NCBI GenBank assembly: GCA_003339415.1
Contig: PDHQ01000039.1
Location: 124,001-188,000, forward strand
From: Ophiocordyceps camponoti-saundersi (nom. inval.)
Lineage: Eukaryota; Ascomycota; Sordariomycetes; Hypocreales; Ophiocordycipitaceae
DNA length: 64,000 bases
Reading direction: 5' to 3'
Each line of letters begins with the position of its first letter. The first letter of the stretch is position 1. The position numbers and the translations under genes were made by a program. Positions 1 through 12,100 of the stretch are shown one piece after another. The notes beneath the pieces were generated by a model. The model did not search any database, was not told the origin of the DNA, and worked only from the letters and a program-made list of their open reading frames with translations.

Positions 1-48
1 TTGAGGATGCTGGCCGCTGCCGTGGACGAGGTTTGTGCCGGCCTGTAA
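1..48 (+). CDS. possible 3' end of a gene entering from the left edge
   Basis: Frame 1 is open from the first base to a TAA at 46-48, giving about 15 residues ending VCAGL. This could be the tail of a plus-strand gene whose body lies outside the window. So short an open frame could equally be chance, and no family can be recognised. Confidence 0.22.
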   Translation: MRMLAAAVDEVCAGL

Positions 49-244
49 AGGTAAACGGGGGTTTTTGAGCCAGGGATGATGATCATGTAAGGAGAACCGG
101 TGTTCAGGTGTTGTCGTTTCGTTTGATATGATAGGTATATATCACGCTGAACAAGATGAGCTGTTCGGTCGATTCCAGATGGGAGAGAATGAGGGAAAAA
201 AGGGGGTAGACAGGGGCGGAGGAACCCACTTGCATCAGAGACCA

Positions 245-2223
245 TCAGCCAGCCATTCCTCCGCGGGCCATCTTCCTGGCACGACCGTCTCGTCGGTTGT
301 GATTCGCACGCGAGGCCTTGTTCGCCTCCTTCCTCCGCCGCGCCGCCTCCGTGTCCCTCTCCTCCGTCGGTCCGGCCTGGCCCCGGCCCCGGCCCCGACC
401 ACGTCCCCTGGACGCCCGTCCACCGCGCCCGGCCCCGTCGGTGTCGGCGTCGCTGTTTTCGGTCCCCGAGCCGGCCCTCCATGCAGTACGCTCCAGCTGT
501 GTCTGCTGTCCAGCAAAGGCGTACTTGGCCTGCAGCCGCTTCATCTGTTGCGGATTCCTCGTCAACATGGTAGCCCAGCCCTCTATGGCCTCGTCCGTCA
601 TGCCCGTCTCCTCTCGCAGCTTGGTTCTCGTCGCTGCTCTTCTCGTGGCGGCGTCTTTCGCAAACGTCTTGTCGTCCATTGTGTAGGCGCGGAAAAGGAG
701 CTCCTCGTTGCTGTCGTTGACACCATCGGCTTCTTGGTTTGTCGAATCTACTGTGCCGCCGACATCGACAGCGTCGTATGTGTCGTCGCGCTCATCGTCG
801 TCCGAGTCGAAAGCTGCCAGTGCTGAAAGGATGGCTGCTTTGCTCGGCGCCGTCGACTTGTCCCGCAAAACGTCGTCTGCCGTCCTGTCCAGCCGTTTTC
901 CAAAGGATATTTTGGACGTGTCGGCGGCCAGGCGGTCCAACTCGTCGTCGTCGAATACATTGCGCCGTTTGGGTAATTGAGACGATGTCATAGACGGTGC
1001 CTGATGTGGAAAGGACGCTTGTTCGTGGCGTCTTCTTTGGCAGATTAGCGAGACGTGTGGCAAGAGAACAGCTCTTTAACTTACAATAATTCACTTCGGT
1101 CCGCGCTGGCGAGATGAGCTGGCAGCGACTCGCTCAGAAGACTCGCGACAACCTGCTCGACATCTTGATCATATTCATCGAGACATCTGGAAACGAAACC
1201 GGCTCCCATTTCGGGAAACAAGTCTTGAATCTGTGTTATCTTGCTCATCTGGTCGAGTAGCAACTCCGCCTCATCGTCTTGCCCCGTCGCTCGGCCTTTG
1301 CCCTTGTCTGGCCTTGTCTTGACGCGGCGTTTTGGGCGAGTCATGGGACCTTTCCTGAAGGGCTCCAGATCTGTGATTCTTTTTGTTAGAAGTTGCTGAC
1401 TGGCGCCCGAGTTGGCGACCGCCCGTAGTAACGTCCGCAGCAGCGGCGTCGCCGTGACGAGCTCAGCCACCAGCGAATCGTTGACGTTGAGGGGCCCTTG
1501 CTTGTGGGCGTCGGCGGCGCTCTTCAAAGCAAAGAGTTGATCGCCCAGCATGGCCCATTTCGGTGGCCGGGCCTCAGACACACCCACCAAACACAGATAG
1601 GTGGTTGCGATAATGACCTTGCGTAGAGGCGGGTTCATCACCCGAAAGCAAGAAACAAGGCCATCGAAAAAGTCTGATCCGGCGAGAAGAAAGGCGGAAG
1701 CATGGGAAGAAACGTGCAGTAAAGGGTTGATATCGACGAGTCGCGACTGGACGAGCTTCAGGTCACCCCGTATACCGGCAGTGAGGTGCGGGAGCAGGAG
1801 CTTCTTCAGTGAGGCGAGAGACGATTCGAGGACAGCAGGTTGTGAATCAAAGAGCTGGGCAATGATAGGCTGCACATGATTCCTCGGGTACAGTCTCGCT
1901 AGGTGGGAGAGAAAGAAACAGTCGAGTAAGATAGCGGGCGGCGAAAGAGTAAGGAGTCGAGACGTGAGCTGGAAGACAGGCTTTAAAAGCGGTGAGGCGA
2001 GAGACGGTGCGAAAGGCGCCTCGCGAACGAAAGAAGTAACAAATACGGCAACCGAAGCCTCATCCGAGGCCGCTGCCACAAAATCCTCATCCGAGAGGTT
2101 CATATAAGCTCCAACAAGCACGCTCCATGCCTCGACGAGGGCTTCTCCGTCGACGTCCGCCAGCCACGAAGCTTCGGGAAACGGTGCCAGAGGGGGAAGC
2201 GACATCGTCTTTGCCGGAGCCAT
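245..2223 (-). CDS. Cue3/ASCC2-like CUE-domain protein (RQT complex)
   Basis: Predicted 642 aa in two exons (2223-1085 and 1034-245). The 50-nt intron has a GTAAGT donor, a GCTAATC branch-like site and a CAAAG acceptor. A long alpha-helical N-terminal region is followed by a CUE ubiquitin-binding motif near residues 330-372 (IQDLFPEMG..., with DVEQVVASLL at its end). The second exon begins the conserved acidic stretch PKRRNVFDDDELDRL. The C-terminus is low-complexity and basic, with an RGRGRGRGRG run. In yeast Cue3/Rqt3 (human ASCC2), this family works with the Slh1 helicase and Rqt4 to split collided ribosomes marked by ubiquitin. The role here is inferred from domain order. The start ATG is the first of the frame. 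The gene is head-to-head with RPS20, 365 bp away. Antisense open frames over its GC-rich 3' half are shadows. Confidence 0.85.
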
Positions 2224-2588
2224 CTTATAGCAGGGCGATTGAAGGATCCCCAGTACGTCACGAGCTGCCTGTCATGTTGTTTGTCGCCAGCTTGGAGAGC
2301 TTCTTACTTCTTAAGCTCTCGATGAATCATATTCATACCTACTCGCACATGCTGTTGGACGTTCTCCCAGGGAGCGACTCGTTACGTCATCAATAATATC
2401 TCACCAATCAAAACGTCCGCGTTATCTCCACCGCCTTAAACCCTTGAATCCCACTGATTTTCTACACCGAAAATCCCAAAAATAGCGATCCAAATTCACC
2501 AAATCTACGTGCCTTCATCACTTTGCCGAATCGCCTTCGTTCCCGCGCGTTCGAGTCGTGAAGGACACTGTCCAGTAACCAAGTCGAA
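2224..2588. promoter_or_regulatory. shared divergent promoter, CUE3-like / RPS20
   Basis: This 365-bp interval lies between the two divergent start codons. It contains no convincing open frame. It must hold the promoters and 5' leaders of both genes; no specific factor site is claimed. Confidence 0.6.
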
Positions 2589-3096
2589 ATGTCGTACCAA
2601 AAACCCGACAAGGACCACAGCGAGGCTCCCGTATGATTCATGCCCTTGACACTGCTTTTGGCGCACACGAAAAAAAGGGAATCAGAAAGAGAGAAAATGC
2701 TAATGAAGACCAAACCATCCTACAGAAGAGCCACAAGATTCGCATCACCCTGACGTCCCGAAAAGTCAATATCCTCGAAAAGGTCTGCGCAGAGATCAAT
2801 GAGCGAGCCAAGGGCAAGGACCTACGCGTCAAGGGTCCCGTCCGCCTGCCCACGCAGTGCCTCAAGATCACGACGCGAAAGACGCCTTGCGGTGAAGGTT
2901 CCAAGACATGGGATTGCTATGAGATGCGTATTCACAAGCGTCTCATCGAGTGCGTCTCCTTGAAGAATGAAAACTACATAGTCTTGATCCTGTGGCTTAC
3001 TTTTTCTGCAGCCTGAATGCCCCTACCGAGGTGGTCAAGCAGATCATCGTCAACATCGATGCCGGTGTCGAGGTTGAAGTCACCATCGCTGCCTGA
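2589..3096 (+). CDS. RPS20: 40S ribosomal protein uS10 (S20)
   Basis: Predicted 116 aa, the usual length for the family, in three exons: 2589-2630, 2726-2949 and 3012-3096. The introns are 95 nt (GTATGA...TACAG) and 62 nt (GTGCGT...CTGCAG). The protein opens [14 protein letters not shown] and carries the uS10 core [39 protein letters not shown] and EMRIHKRLI. It ends with [21 protein letters not shown]. uS10 sits at the head of the small ribosomal subunit and is a ubiquitylation site on collided ribosomes in yeast and human. That makes its head-to-head pairing with the Cue3-like gene a curious coincidence. Small oddities are Cys in WDCYE, where most eukaryotes have Arg, and TQCLKI. Splicing is needed: no single frame covers the protein. 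Confidence 0.95.
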
Positions 3097-3466
3097 GAGG
3101 GGGCTGTGGCCTGTGGCAGAGGCTCGGTTGACATGAGCTGCAAAAGTGGGGGAATGATCTGGCCCATGGCGGGATACTCCAATTTTCTCCCGGTGAATGT
3201 GGTATATCTAGATTTACTCAGCCTCAAGCCAAGTCTCACCGACAAGTTGACGCTTTTTGTTGTCAACAACTCAAATCACAACGGCTTCCCACTGTTGCCC
3301 CGTCCAACTCATCTTGTACAACAAGTCCCAACATTGAAAAGTGGCCGACGACCGAGTACCAAGCCCGTGAACTGCGGTAGTCTCAGACGGCGCACTCAGT
3401 GCCTGATCTAGAGCTTATCAAAGGGACGCTCTCCATTTTTTAGTATCCCCGCGGCTCCTCGGAACC
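3097..3466. other. 3' flanks of RPS20 and the NUP42-like gene
   Basis: A 370-bp convergent intergenic stretch. It probably holds the 3' UTRs and polyadenylation signals of the two neighbours. Nothing else is recognised. Confidence 0.5.
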
Positions 3467-5280
3467 TCAAAAGTCCCACAGCGTACACTCCCTAGGGGGC
3501 GGCAGCTCTGGCATGATGCCATCCGCAAAGGTCCCCGTTTCCGCAAAAGACTCCCACTGGGCCTTGGATTTCTCGTCATACTGCTCCGGCGGAAGGTCCG
3601 TGTCTTTGGCATACGCCGGCGGCCCATCGGGATACCAGATGCGCGTCCAGGTGCCGTCGAAGCCACGGGTGCCGGGAACACCTTCCTTGTACATAACAGG
3701 CTTCCCTCTGAACGTCGTCAGCCTACCGTTCGCATCCTTGGAGCAGTAGCTGCTGAGAGGCGGATGCGATTTCGTGCTGCCCGGAGGATAGGGGCCGGAT
3801 GTCGCTCTTTCGGATGGTTGTCGTGGTTGTTGCTGCGCCGCCGGGGCCCCGAACGGGCTCGGTTGCTGCGCAAAGGTATTGCTGGTCACGGGCTGGCCAA
3901 AGGCGCCATTGGTCTGGCTGAAAGGTCGATTACCCTCTTGCACTTGAGGTTGATTGCTGGAGGCGAACGAGCTGGACTGGGGCGCTGTCGTTGATACTTG
4001 CGTAAAAGGCGAGGCACCGAAAGCACCACCGACGCTGTTGTTCTGATGCGTGGAAAAGGGATTGGCAGCTGCGTTGGTCTGAGGGGCAGGGGCAGGGGCG
4101 CCAAAAGGGTTCCTCGTCGCGGCCGCGCTGTCGCCAGTAGAAAGTGAGCCAAAGGGACTTGCGGCGGAGTTGACCTGGGCGAACGGATTCGCCTTCTGTC
4201 CAAGCTGACTGGTAACGCCGAAAGCGTTGCCCTGTGCATTCGGCTGGGCAACTGAAGAGGCAGCGAAAGGGTTGGGCTTCGTGCCGAGAGCAGTCGGCTG
4301 GCCAAAGGTCGACGTCGGCTGCACGGCCTGACCGAAAGCCCCTCCTCCCCCGCCTCCCTGTGATGGCTGGCCGAAGGGCGAAGCCGACGGCTGCGATGCT
4401 TGGGCAAAAGGGTTCGATTGGGCCGGAGACGGCTGACCAAAAGGGTTGGAAGGTGGATTTGACGGAGAACCGGCGAAGGGGTTGACGGACGGCGACGGAT
4501 TGCCTGCCGATTGAGGCCGTCTGCCGATCAGGAATTTTCCGAACGGCGCGCCTTGGGTGTCCTTCCGGCATATATCATGGCGATTCGGATGTCTGTGTTC
4601 GGCCTCTGCAACGAAGACGGCGGCGGCATCGACGTTGCTCAACACGTTATCGATTTGCTGCTGGGCGGTTCGGTAGAGCTGCTGCGCCTCGTTCAACTGA
4701 AGACAAATTAGCTCAGCTCATGCAGGTCTCAGAGAGAGAATAGTTTCTCACAGCCTGTTGCTCGTTTCCCGACGCCTTGCCTAGCATGTAATGCAGCCTG
4801 ACTTCCTCGAAGCTCTGCTCACGGGGAAAGCCCCCGAACAGTTGGTCGGGAGCCTCTCTGCCAGGGGCATAGGCAGAGAGGATCCAAGACGGCTTATCAT
4901 TGGTTAGGTCCCTGGTGATACCCTCGGCGGTGATGCTATACTTGGCTGCGATGAGGATCAGTGGCTCGTTCATGTCATTCCCTCCCCCTTTATTTTTCTT
5001 GCATGCATTGCTTTGTCTCGAAGGTGACTGCGCCTTACAGAGTAGACCAGATGAAGGGCTGGAAGAAAGATCGTTGAAGCGATTCGGCTGCGACTGACTA
5101 CGAGGAGCAGGATGCTCGAACCGACAGTTGTCTGTGAATATTTGGTTCCGGTGGAGAGAAAGAGCAGCCCGGACATGGTTAGCAAGAGAAAAAGAAGGAC
5201 GGAGTCGATATTGAAGTAAAAAAAAAAAACATACTTCCGAACTTGCAGTTTCCCTGCTGAAAGAAACGACAGATAGCCAT
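3467..5280 (-). CDS. Nup42/NLP1-like CCCH zinc-finger FG nucleoporin
   Basis: Predicted 520 aa. Exons are 5280-5235, 5131-5039, 4945-4752 and 4696-3467. The 103-nt first intron splits the N-terminal CCCH finger. After splicing, Cys4, Cys12, Cys18 and His22 give C-x7-C-x5-C-x3-H, as in the Nup42/Amo1/NLP1 family. A helical region (YSITAEGITRDL, QLFGGFPREQSFEE) follows. Then comes a long stretch of about 20 FG and related dipeptides such as NPFGQPS and ASPFG, at about residues 190-400. The conserved fungal tail ends CTLWDF. FG nucleoporins line the nuclear pore; Nup42 sits on the cytoplasmic face and assists mRNA export through Gle1 and Dbp5 (family knowledge). The second intron (5038-4946, GTAAGG...GCAG, 93 nt) is also open in frame, so it may be retained or absent. 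Removing it improves the match to the family. Confidence 0.85.
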
Positions 5281-5775
5281 GTCGCGAAGGCTAAGCTTCA
5301 GCACGTCATATCGCAACGAAGCTGGCGAACGACGGTGATCTTGGTGAAGGCGATGGCGGTTGGTGTTGTGGTGCAGGTGGTGAAAGAATGGTGGTTGGGG
5401 TGGTGTCGGCCGGTGCGAAGGCGGGGAGAGAAGGCTGCGAAGCTGCGACGCGAAAAACATCTCAGCCTCGCCGGCTCGTTGCCATGCCGAGATAATCCGG
5501 GGCTCAGCCTTGTTTATCCTTGTTCTTCTTCCTCTTCTTCTTCTTCGTCCAGCTTCTTCTTCCTGCTCTAGCTTTAGCTTCTTCTGCTTCTTTTCTTCTT
5601 CACAACTGCGTCCGCATCGTCGTCATACGAGGCGCTACGAGCTTGCCTGAAACAGGCGTTCGTTGTTTTTAAATCAGAGCAGCGGGTTCGTCTTCCTCGC
5701 CCCCTTTTTAAATTGCGACCATCAAATCTCCGAAGCCAAAGTATAACCGAAGACTGACTCCCTCTCCCTCCCTCG
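5281..5775. other. intergenic, upstream of the NUP42-like gene and 3' of the P450
   Basis: A 495-bp interval with a TTC/CTT-rich tract at about 5525-5600. It should contain the promoter of the NUP42-like gene and the 3' UTR of the P450. No open frame resembles a protein. Confidence 0.45.
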
Positions 5776-7545
5776 TCACGCCCCAGCCCTGCGAAACTCC
5801 ACCATGGGCCCGTTCTTAGCACTGGTAAAGGTATCACGCAGCTGGAATTCATCAACACGATGACGTCCCCATTCAGCACCGACGCGTCCCTCGCCCGGAT
5901 CCTCGACCCCTACCGCCCTCCGCAAATCATACATGAAGAGCGTCCTAGCCAGCGCCGTCGTCATCTCGACATAAGCGAGACCCTTACCGATGCACCCGCG
6001 CGGTCCGACGCTAAAGGGACAAAAGGCGGATTGCGCCGTCGCCAGGTCGTCTTCGGTCGTAGCCCGTTCAGTTAGAGGATTCGTCTCGCCGACTAGCCAG
6101 CGCTCGGGCGCGAACGAGAACGGCTTCGGATAGTACGCTTCGTTGTGATGGATCGCGTAGTGCGGCGTGCCGATTACGGTGCCGGCTGGCAAAAATTGGC
6201 CCTCGATACTGATACCGCCGGCGAGCACTTCGCGGGGGAGGATGCCGCCGACGGAGGGGGAGAGACGCATCGCTTCGTCAATACAGGCTCGAAGATAGGT
6301 GCACGATCCGAGAGCCGGCCCATGGACGATATCCTCGGCTTGCTGGAATTGCGATCGCACCTCGGCCGTCACCCGCTCTAGGGCTTGTTGATTGCGGACT
6401 AGGTAGAAGAGCGTGGCTGCCATGGCTGTCGACGTCGTGTCCGAGCCGGCGATGATGCTGCCACAGCTTTCGTCAGGTCTCCGGTCCAGATATGTCCATG
6501 CAGGAGCGGTGACTTACAGTAGGTTGGACTCGCCCCAGAGCTCGGGCGTGCTGAAACCCTGTCCCGTCTCCGGATCGCGCGCCTTGAGCAGGTAGTAGAA
6601 GAAGTCGCGCCGATCCGTCTCTTCGCCGAGCTTGGTCCTTTCCGTCAACTGTGACTTGCTGTATGCCATGTATCGCGCCCGGCCAGCGGCCATCTTGGGG
6701 AACAGAAGCCTGTCGATCTTGAGCCTGTCGACTATGGGCATCGTGCCGCACTGCCAGCCAAAACACCACACGTCAGCACGTAATCCCCTTTCCTATGAGG
6801 TGTGCAGACCAACAATGAGATGACGGCTCGCGGCCGCCTCGACCAGCTCCAGCGCGAACCGATTATCCGGCTGCTCCAGCATGCGAAAGGCCTTTCCGAA
6901 GCTCAGATCGCCGAGGATGTCCATGGCAAGGTAGTTGCACCAGTCGGTCATGTTGCGCGGACGCGACCAGCCCTTTGACTCAGCGCCTCCGTCTTGGAGG
7001 CCAATCTGTTCGCAAAAGGTGCGCACGTTGGCGACAATGTACCGCTGCATCGCCCTCATAGCGCTGTCGGAGAAGGCATGAGAAAGAACGCGCCGCTTGC
7101 GCGCATGCGTCTCCTTATCGCGCGTATTGTGCGTGTTGGCCGCTGGATGGACGAAGGCATCGTAGAAGTCGGCCTTTCGGACGTTGCTTCGAAAGCCGTA
7201 GATGTCCTTGAGCGCCTGGTTGGAGTTGAAGGAGACGGAATTGGGACCGAAGCGGACGATCTTGCCGTACTTTTGGTGCATGCGCCAGAACTCCAGGTGG
7301 CGATCTCCCTTGTAGGCGTGATATAGCTGGTAGATGTTGGTGACCTTTGCCAGCAACGGGCCCGGATACTTGGCCAACGGATGGAAGAATATCCTGTAGA
7401 CGGCGAGGCCGAGAGACTATTCCTTTCTATTACCACGAGTCGCTTCTTCTTCATCTCATCTCATCTCTTCATCCAAGAAACATACCCAAAGCACGCCACC
7501 GCCGAGCAGCACCGTGAGAAGATTCCAGCAATGAAGCATCATCAT
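5776..7545 (-). CDS. cytochrome P450 monooxygenase (microsomal, fungal type)
   Basis: Predicted 525 aa in four exons: 7545-7486, 7416-6814, 6750-6518 and 6457-5776. Exon 1 supplies a short N-terminal hydrophobic anchor (LLTVLLGGGVLW). The next exon gives VYRIFFHPLAKYPGP, the usual proline-rich hinge. The I-helix oxygen-binding motif AGSDTT lies near residues 302-307, and the ExxR pair is E360/R363 (EAMR). PERW is present, and the haem loop FSVGPRGCIG puts the axial Cys near 454. The overall pattern recalls the CYP65-type clan that includes trichothecene-pathway hydroxylases, but the family call is only an impression. The intron at 6813-6751 uses a weak GTTGGT donor, chosen because it keeps the frame. 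Several in-frame ATGs overlap at 7545, 7542 and 7539; the first is used. No other secondary-metabolism gene lies nearby, so the substrate is unknown. Confidence 0.9.
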
Positions 7546-7696
7546 GCAAGAGACTCGTCAATCGCCAACAAAAAAAAACAGCCTGCCCTCGATAAGAAAT
7601 CACATTCAACAAGCCCAAGACCAAGGGTGTAGGGATAAAAGGATATTAGCCGGGGAACGTGAAGGAGATATAAAAAGGAGTAAAGGAATGAGAAGC

Positions 7697-7866
7697 GAAT
7701 AAAAAGATGAAAAAGAAAAAGAAAATGAAAAACGAAAAAGCAAAAAAATGGATAAAAAGCAAACAGAGCTTCGTAGACGGGATGGGTTTAGGGGAGAGAG
7801 TGAGAGAGAGGGAGGGGGAGAAAGGGGAAAGGGGGAGGAGGGGAGGAGAGGAGAGGAGAGAGAAAC
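7697..7866 (+). repeat. polypurine tract
   Basis: About 170 bp almost entirely A and G on the plus strand. It is AAAAG-rich at first, then GGGAGAG-rich, with only scattered pyrimidines. Such tracts can form triplex structures; here that is only a possibility. Confidence 0.7.
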
Positions 7867-8028
7867 CATGCGAAACGCCGACGACAACCATTTCAGACCT
7901 CATACCATCCCGTGCGCGAACCGCTTACACGAGGGAGGGGGGGGGGGAGAAGCCTACCTAGGTAGGAAAGGTAGTCGCATGACGAGATTCCAAAGCGTTT
8001 TACGGATACATACATACAGTGAGATTTC

Positions 8029-8130
8029 ATGACGCCTCCGTTTCTTTCTCACACACTCTCTCTATGCGTGTGTGTCTGTCTCTCACACTCTCAGTCCCTC
8101 TCTCTCTCTCTCACACACTCTCTCTCCTAG
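8029..8130 (+). repeat. CT/CTCTCA-rich microsatellite
   Basis: An imperfect CT-repeat tract interspersed with CACA and TGTGTGT units. Confidence 0.7.
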
Positions 8131-8785
8131 AGCGGCTTTTCACGGCTTATACCGCCCTATCGATTACCGCAGACCCGCGGCCCACCGCCCCGGCTAATTG
8201 CGGCTGAGGAATGACGCCAGTTACAAGCCACGGCTTCTTTTTAAACATCGTCGTCACAAGGGCAGCTCGTTTCGTTTCACTCGCCTTTTTCCACCCCTTC
8301 CAACCTACGTAGGTACCTACTTCTTACTCACGGGAATTGGCATTGACCGTAGTGACTTTCGCCTTCTTAGCCGGCAGGGAGAGATGGTGCTGTTCCCCTT
8401 TATCTTTCTGTTGCGCCGTATCAACCAAGGTAATACAGAGATAACATCAGAGGATACCTCCATTCTTCTACCTACCAACCAGATACTATGGGACGCTGTC
8501 CGGACCTCCCCTCTGCCAGATTTGCCAAGGCTTGCGTTGTTGAGATTCCCCGCAGTACCCTTCCTTCGAGCTATACATACGGATTCATGTGTATGCATAA
8601 AGAGCCAGCGCTCGCCCCCCCTTTCGTTCTTATTCACCTACGGACATACAGGTAGGTAGACATGTCGTCCTCCTCGTATTGGAGCTGACTTCCGCTCTAT
8701 CCATGACGCGGCCAATGAGAAACGCCAATTGCGTCAAGTCTCTCCAACTTCATATACATATATGCGGAGTTAGTGATCTCACAGA

Positions 8786-8815
8786 CTCACACACAAACAC
8801 ACACACACACACACA
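8786..8815 (+). repeat. (CA)n microsatellite
   Basis: About 14 CA units with one AAAC interruption. Confidence 0.8.
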
Positions 8816-9113
8816 TGTCCAAGCTGAATGCAGAACATATCCGTACGTCACACGTATCCAGTATCCATATGTACACCTTCATCTATAGCCTATCTGGATG
8901 GCTTGTCAATCAGATTCATCATTCATGTATCATGCATGCATCCATGTGTGTTTGTACGCAACATGCACAACGCAGTCGACACGCTCCCATCCCGTCAGCC
9001 TCAATTGCATATCAATTACAAATACACACAACCTATTAACATGTGCCATATAAATACGTATGCGTACATACAAACGAATCAACGCCGCTGCCACCCGTCT
9101 CGCCCGCTCTTCG

Positions 9114-12100
9114 CTAGTTAAAGTATCTCGGCTCGTCAAAAACATGGTATCGGTGATTCCGCACGCCACCCCCCCGAAACAGGGCCGGGAACCTCCATCC
9201 CTCCGGCACCTCGGACTCCTGCACCCGCCGATCGCGTTCCTCCGCCGGTCTCGCCTCCAATTGCGCCACCTCCGCTGCCGACCGGGGAATGACGAACTTG
9301 CCCACCTGTAGCTCAGTGTCCGTGATGGTGCTGCGGCTGACGCGCGCATAGCCCACTCGTTGGAGGCCCTTATATAGAATGTACTCGCACCACCGGTCCC
9401 AGTCCGTCTGGTCAATGTCGTGCATGCCCGACTTGTTGCTGACGTACGTGTTGTAGTTGCCCTCGAGCGGCTTCGTCACCAGGTAGCTGAGCAGCACCGA
9501 CGGCCGCGGACTCGACCCCATGAGATTGCTGAGGTACTCGCTCTGCAGCCGTCGATCTTCAGCGTCTTCCTCCTGACCCGAGTGGAAGACGAAAACGTCG
9601 ACCAGTTCGCCGTAGACGTCCAGCGTCGCGTGGATAGCTGGCGCCAGCTCGCCCACGGGGCTCGGCAACAGATGGTGTTTGGATTCGACGATGGGGAATT
9701 TGGACAGGAGCGCCGCTCCCCATGTGTGCTTGTTGGGGCCGGGCCCGTAGTCGACGTACATGCCGAGATCCTCCGCCAGGAATTGCGTCGTATCGCGGTT
9801 ACCCATGATGATACGTTGCAGATCCGTCTCGAGGAGGCCGACCACGTCCAGCTCCAACTCCTTGATGAGGTCGCGCATGCGATACTCGGACGACCACATG
9901 TCATTATCCAGGGAAAAGTGAACGGTCCAGATACCAGCCGTCAGGACCCGATCCTCGGCATGATATGGCTTGTGGTCAGTCCGGGGGAACCGCATGAACG
10001 CCGCGCACAGGAAGAGAATGTTGATCAAGAGAGTAGCTACACCGTAAAACTTCCTATGCTGCGACGCCCAGGGACTCGAAGATAGTTGTGATCGTCGGGG
10101 CGATGAAGAGTTGAAGTCCGCCACGCCTGCGCCGATAAGCGCCATCATCGTCACCATGACCCAATCCGTGTGCTCGCGGACCAGAGGCCCGCCGGGCACA
10201 AAGGCATAGGCCACCACCCAGACGTGGAACAGGACCATGAAGACGTAGATGAAGAATCCCAGACCGAAAGTGACCGCCGGCGTCCTCTTGGAGGCATTGG
10301 AGATCAGAGGCACAGAGACGGCCATCAAATACACCGCGAGACCGAGGCCGCCCAGGTATCCCAGCCAGTGACTAAATTTCGTGAGAACCAGAGCGCCGAG
10401 AGCGCCGGCCGCAAACTGTGTCCAGCTGCCCGCCAGGTTAGGCCTCAAAATGCCGGCGCAGAGGCCCGCCGACATGGCAGCCACCGTGCACCAACCGTGG
10501 GTAGAATAGTGCGGACCCTGAATCGGGAACCCTTCCCATACCCAGAGGATCATGGTGCTTGTATCGGAGAGCAATGAGTGGAGGCCAAAGAAGAGGCCGC
10601 CAATACCACATGCGGCGAGAACGGTCGATTGACCCTTCCTACTCCCTTGGGAGAGGCCACCAGTCAGAGGCGCATGACGGGTGAATCGGAGTGCGGCCAG
10701 GACACCGATGGCGAGCCCAGTGGCGTTCCAGCCCCCGTTGGCGGCGTGCAGAATGGGCCACACAGGGTTGTTTGTCTGCCAAACAAACTTGATAGTCGAA
10801 GATAGGATCAAGCCTATCATTAGGCCCAAGAGCCTCGACTCAAACCGCCTCTCGTGGGCAGATTCCGAGTGCAGGGTTGCGACCCAGCCCAACGTGGACA
10901 GGGCAACACCAAGTCCGACGGTAAAGAGACGGCGGGCTGGGTCGAGAACGAGGTATGCGGCCACGCCAATCAGTGACAGTAAGTGAACGGCCCGGGTGTT
11001 GTTGACTGCCAATGATCGGAGGGGGCCGACTAGGAGCGCGGGTGAGGCTGATACCAGCACGAAAGCCTCGTATCCGGAGATACCCATGTGCCAGAGAGGA
11101 AAATCTTGCGAACCGTCAGTTGCGGTCAAGCGGCAAGAGATGGGGCGAACTTACACCAGACGAGAACGCCCAAGCTGGTTAGCATAGACCAGAAGATGAA
11201 CTTTTATGCGTTAGATAGGAGGCATTGGCGTGGGATTAATGCTCCAGCTTACCCCATGATAGACGCTCGCCGCGATATCCAAGGCCTCCGACCAAGTAAA
11301 GTTAGTGGAGTAGACGCCACCTGTTACTTTGTGTTTTCTAACGGTGTGATTAGTAGATGATGATTCTCCGCGGTCGGGAGAACTTACTCCTTCTCCAAGA
11401 CGGCCGGTGAGACGGAGGACATTGCTTCACTATAGATGTATAAATTTAGGTATGATAGGAGTGGAGGGGATGTATTGAGGGTGACTGTACAAGAAGCGGT
11501 TGCTATCTCGGGAGCCATTGCACGTACCCCTTGGTCGAACCCCTGACATCTTTTACCGACACCTCGAACGTGCTGAAGTCCAGAGCCGTGACGGCATCGA
11601 ATGCCACGTCAAAGAAGATGAGAGACCACTCGAAGAAGGCATAGACGGTGTAGGCTGGGAGGGTCAGTGTGGCCACGAATATGAGACGGATAAGACACAC
11701 CTCCAGCCACGCGATGGACCTTGTGTCGAATGAAGAAGTAAATGAGGGGGACGAGGGTGCCGAAGAAGGCGCTGGCAAGATACTTGCGATACTTGATGGC
11801 CTGCAGATTCGGTGGACTCAGTGCGATGCAACCGGTGGTCCAGGGAAGCGTGGCGACGATGTACGAGATCATGAGAATATCGTGCCAGTCGTGATCGTCG
11901 GTCGACGTGATGTAGGTCCAACCACCACAGGTAAGAGTGCGTATAAAACCCATCGAGGCGACGAAGCCGGGTAGTCTGGACCCACGCCTCCTGGTCAAGA
12001 GGTACCACAAGCCAACGAGAGCGAAACGCGGACCTAAACCGATCAGACTCGATAAGAGATGTACACCGTTGGGAGCATACCGGACGTTACGGCGATGAAA

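Larger units (their letters stand above)
7546..9113. other. 1.6 kb intergenic stretch rich in simple sequence
   Basis: This lies upstream of the P450 and downstream of CWH43. It contains a long purine-rich tract, CT- and CA-rich microsatellites and several palindromic TAGGTA motifs. Open frames here are low-complexity translations of repeats and are not called. Confidence 0.5.

Noticed and set aside
128..826. 232-codon plus-strand frame over the CUE3-like 3' end
   Set aside because: Arg/Pro-rich translation antisense to a conserved exon; a GC-rich shadow.
3886..4571. Frames of 184 and 213 codons on the minus strand
   Set aside because: Out-of-frame readings of the FG-repeat exon of the NUP42-like gene.
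9420..10085. 221-codon plus-strand frame
   Set aside because: Antisense to the conserved C-terminal domain of Cwh43; no family similarity.
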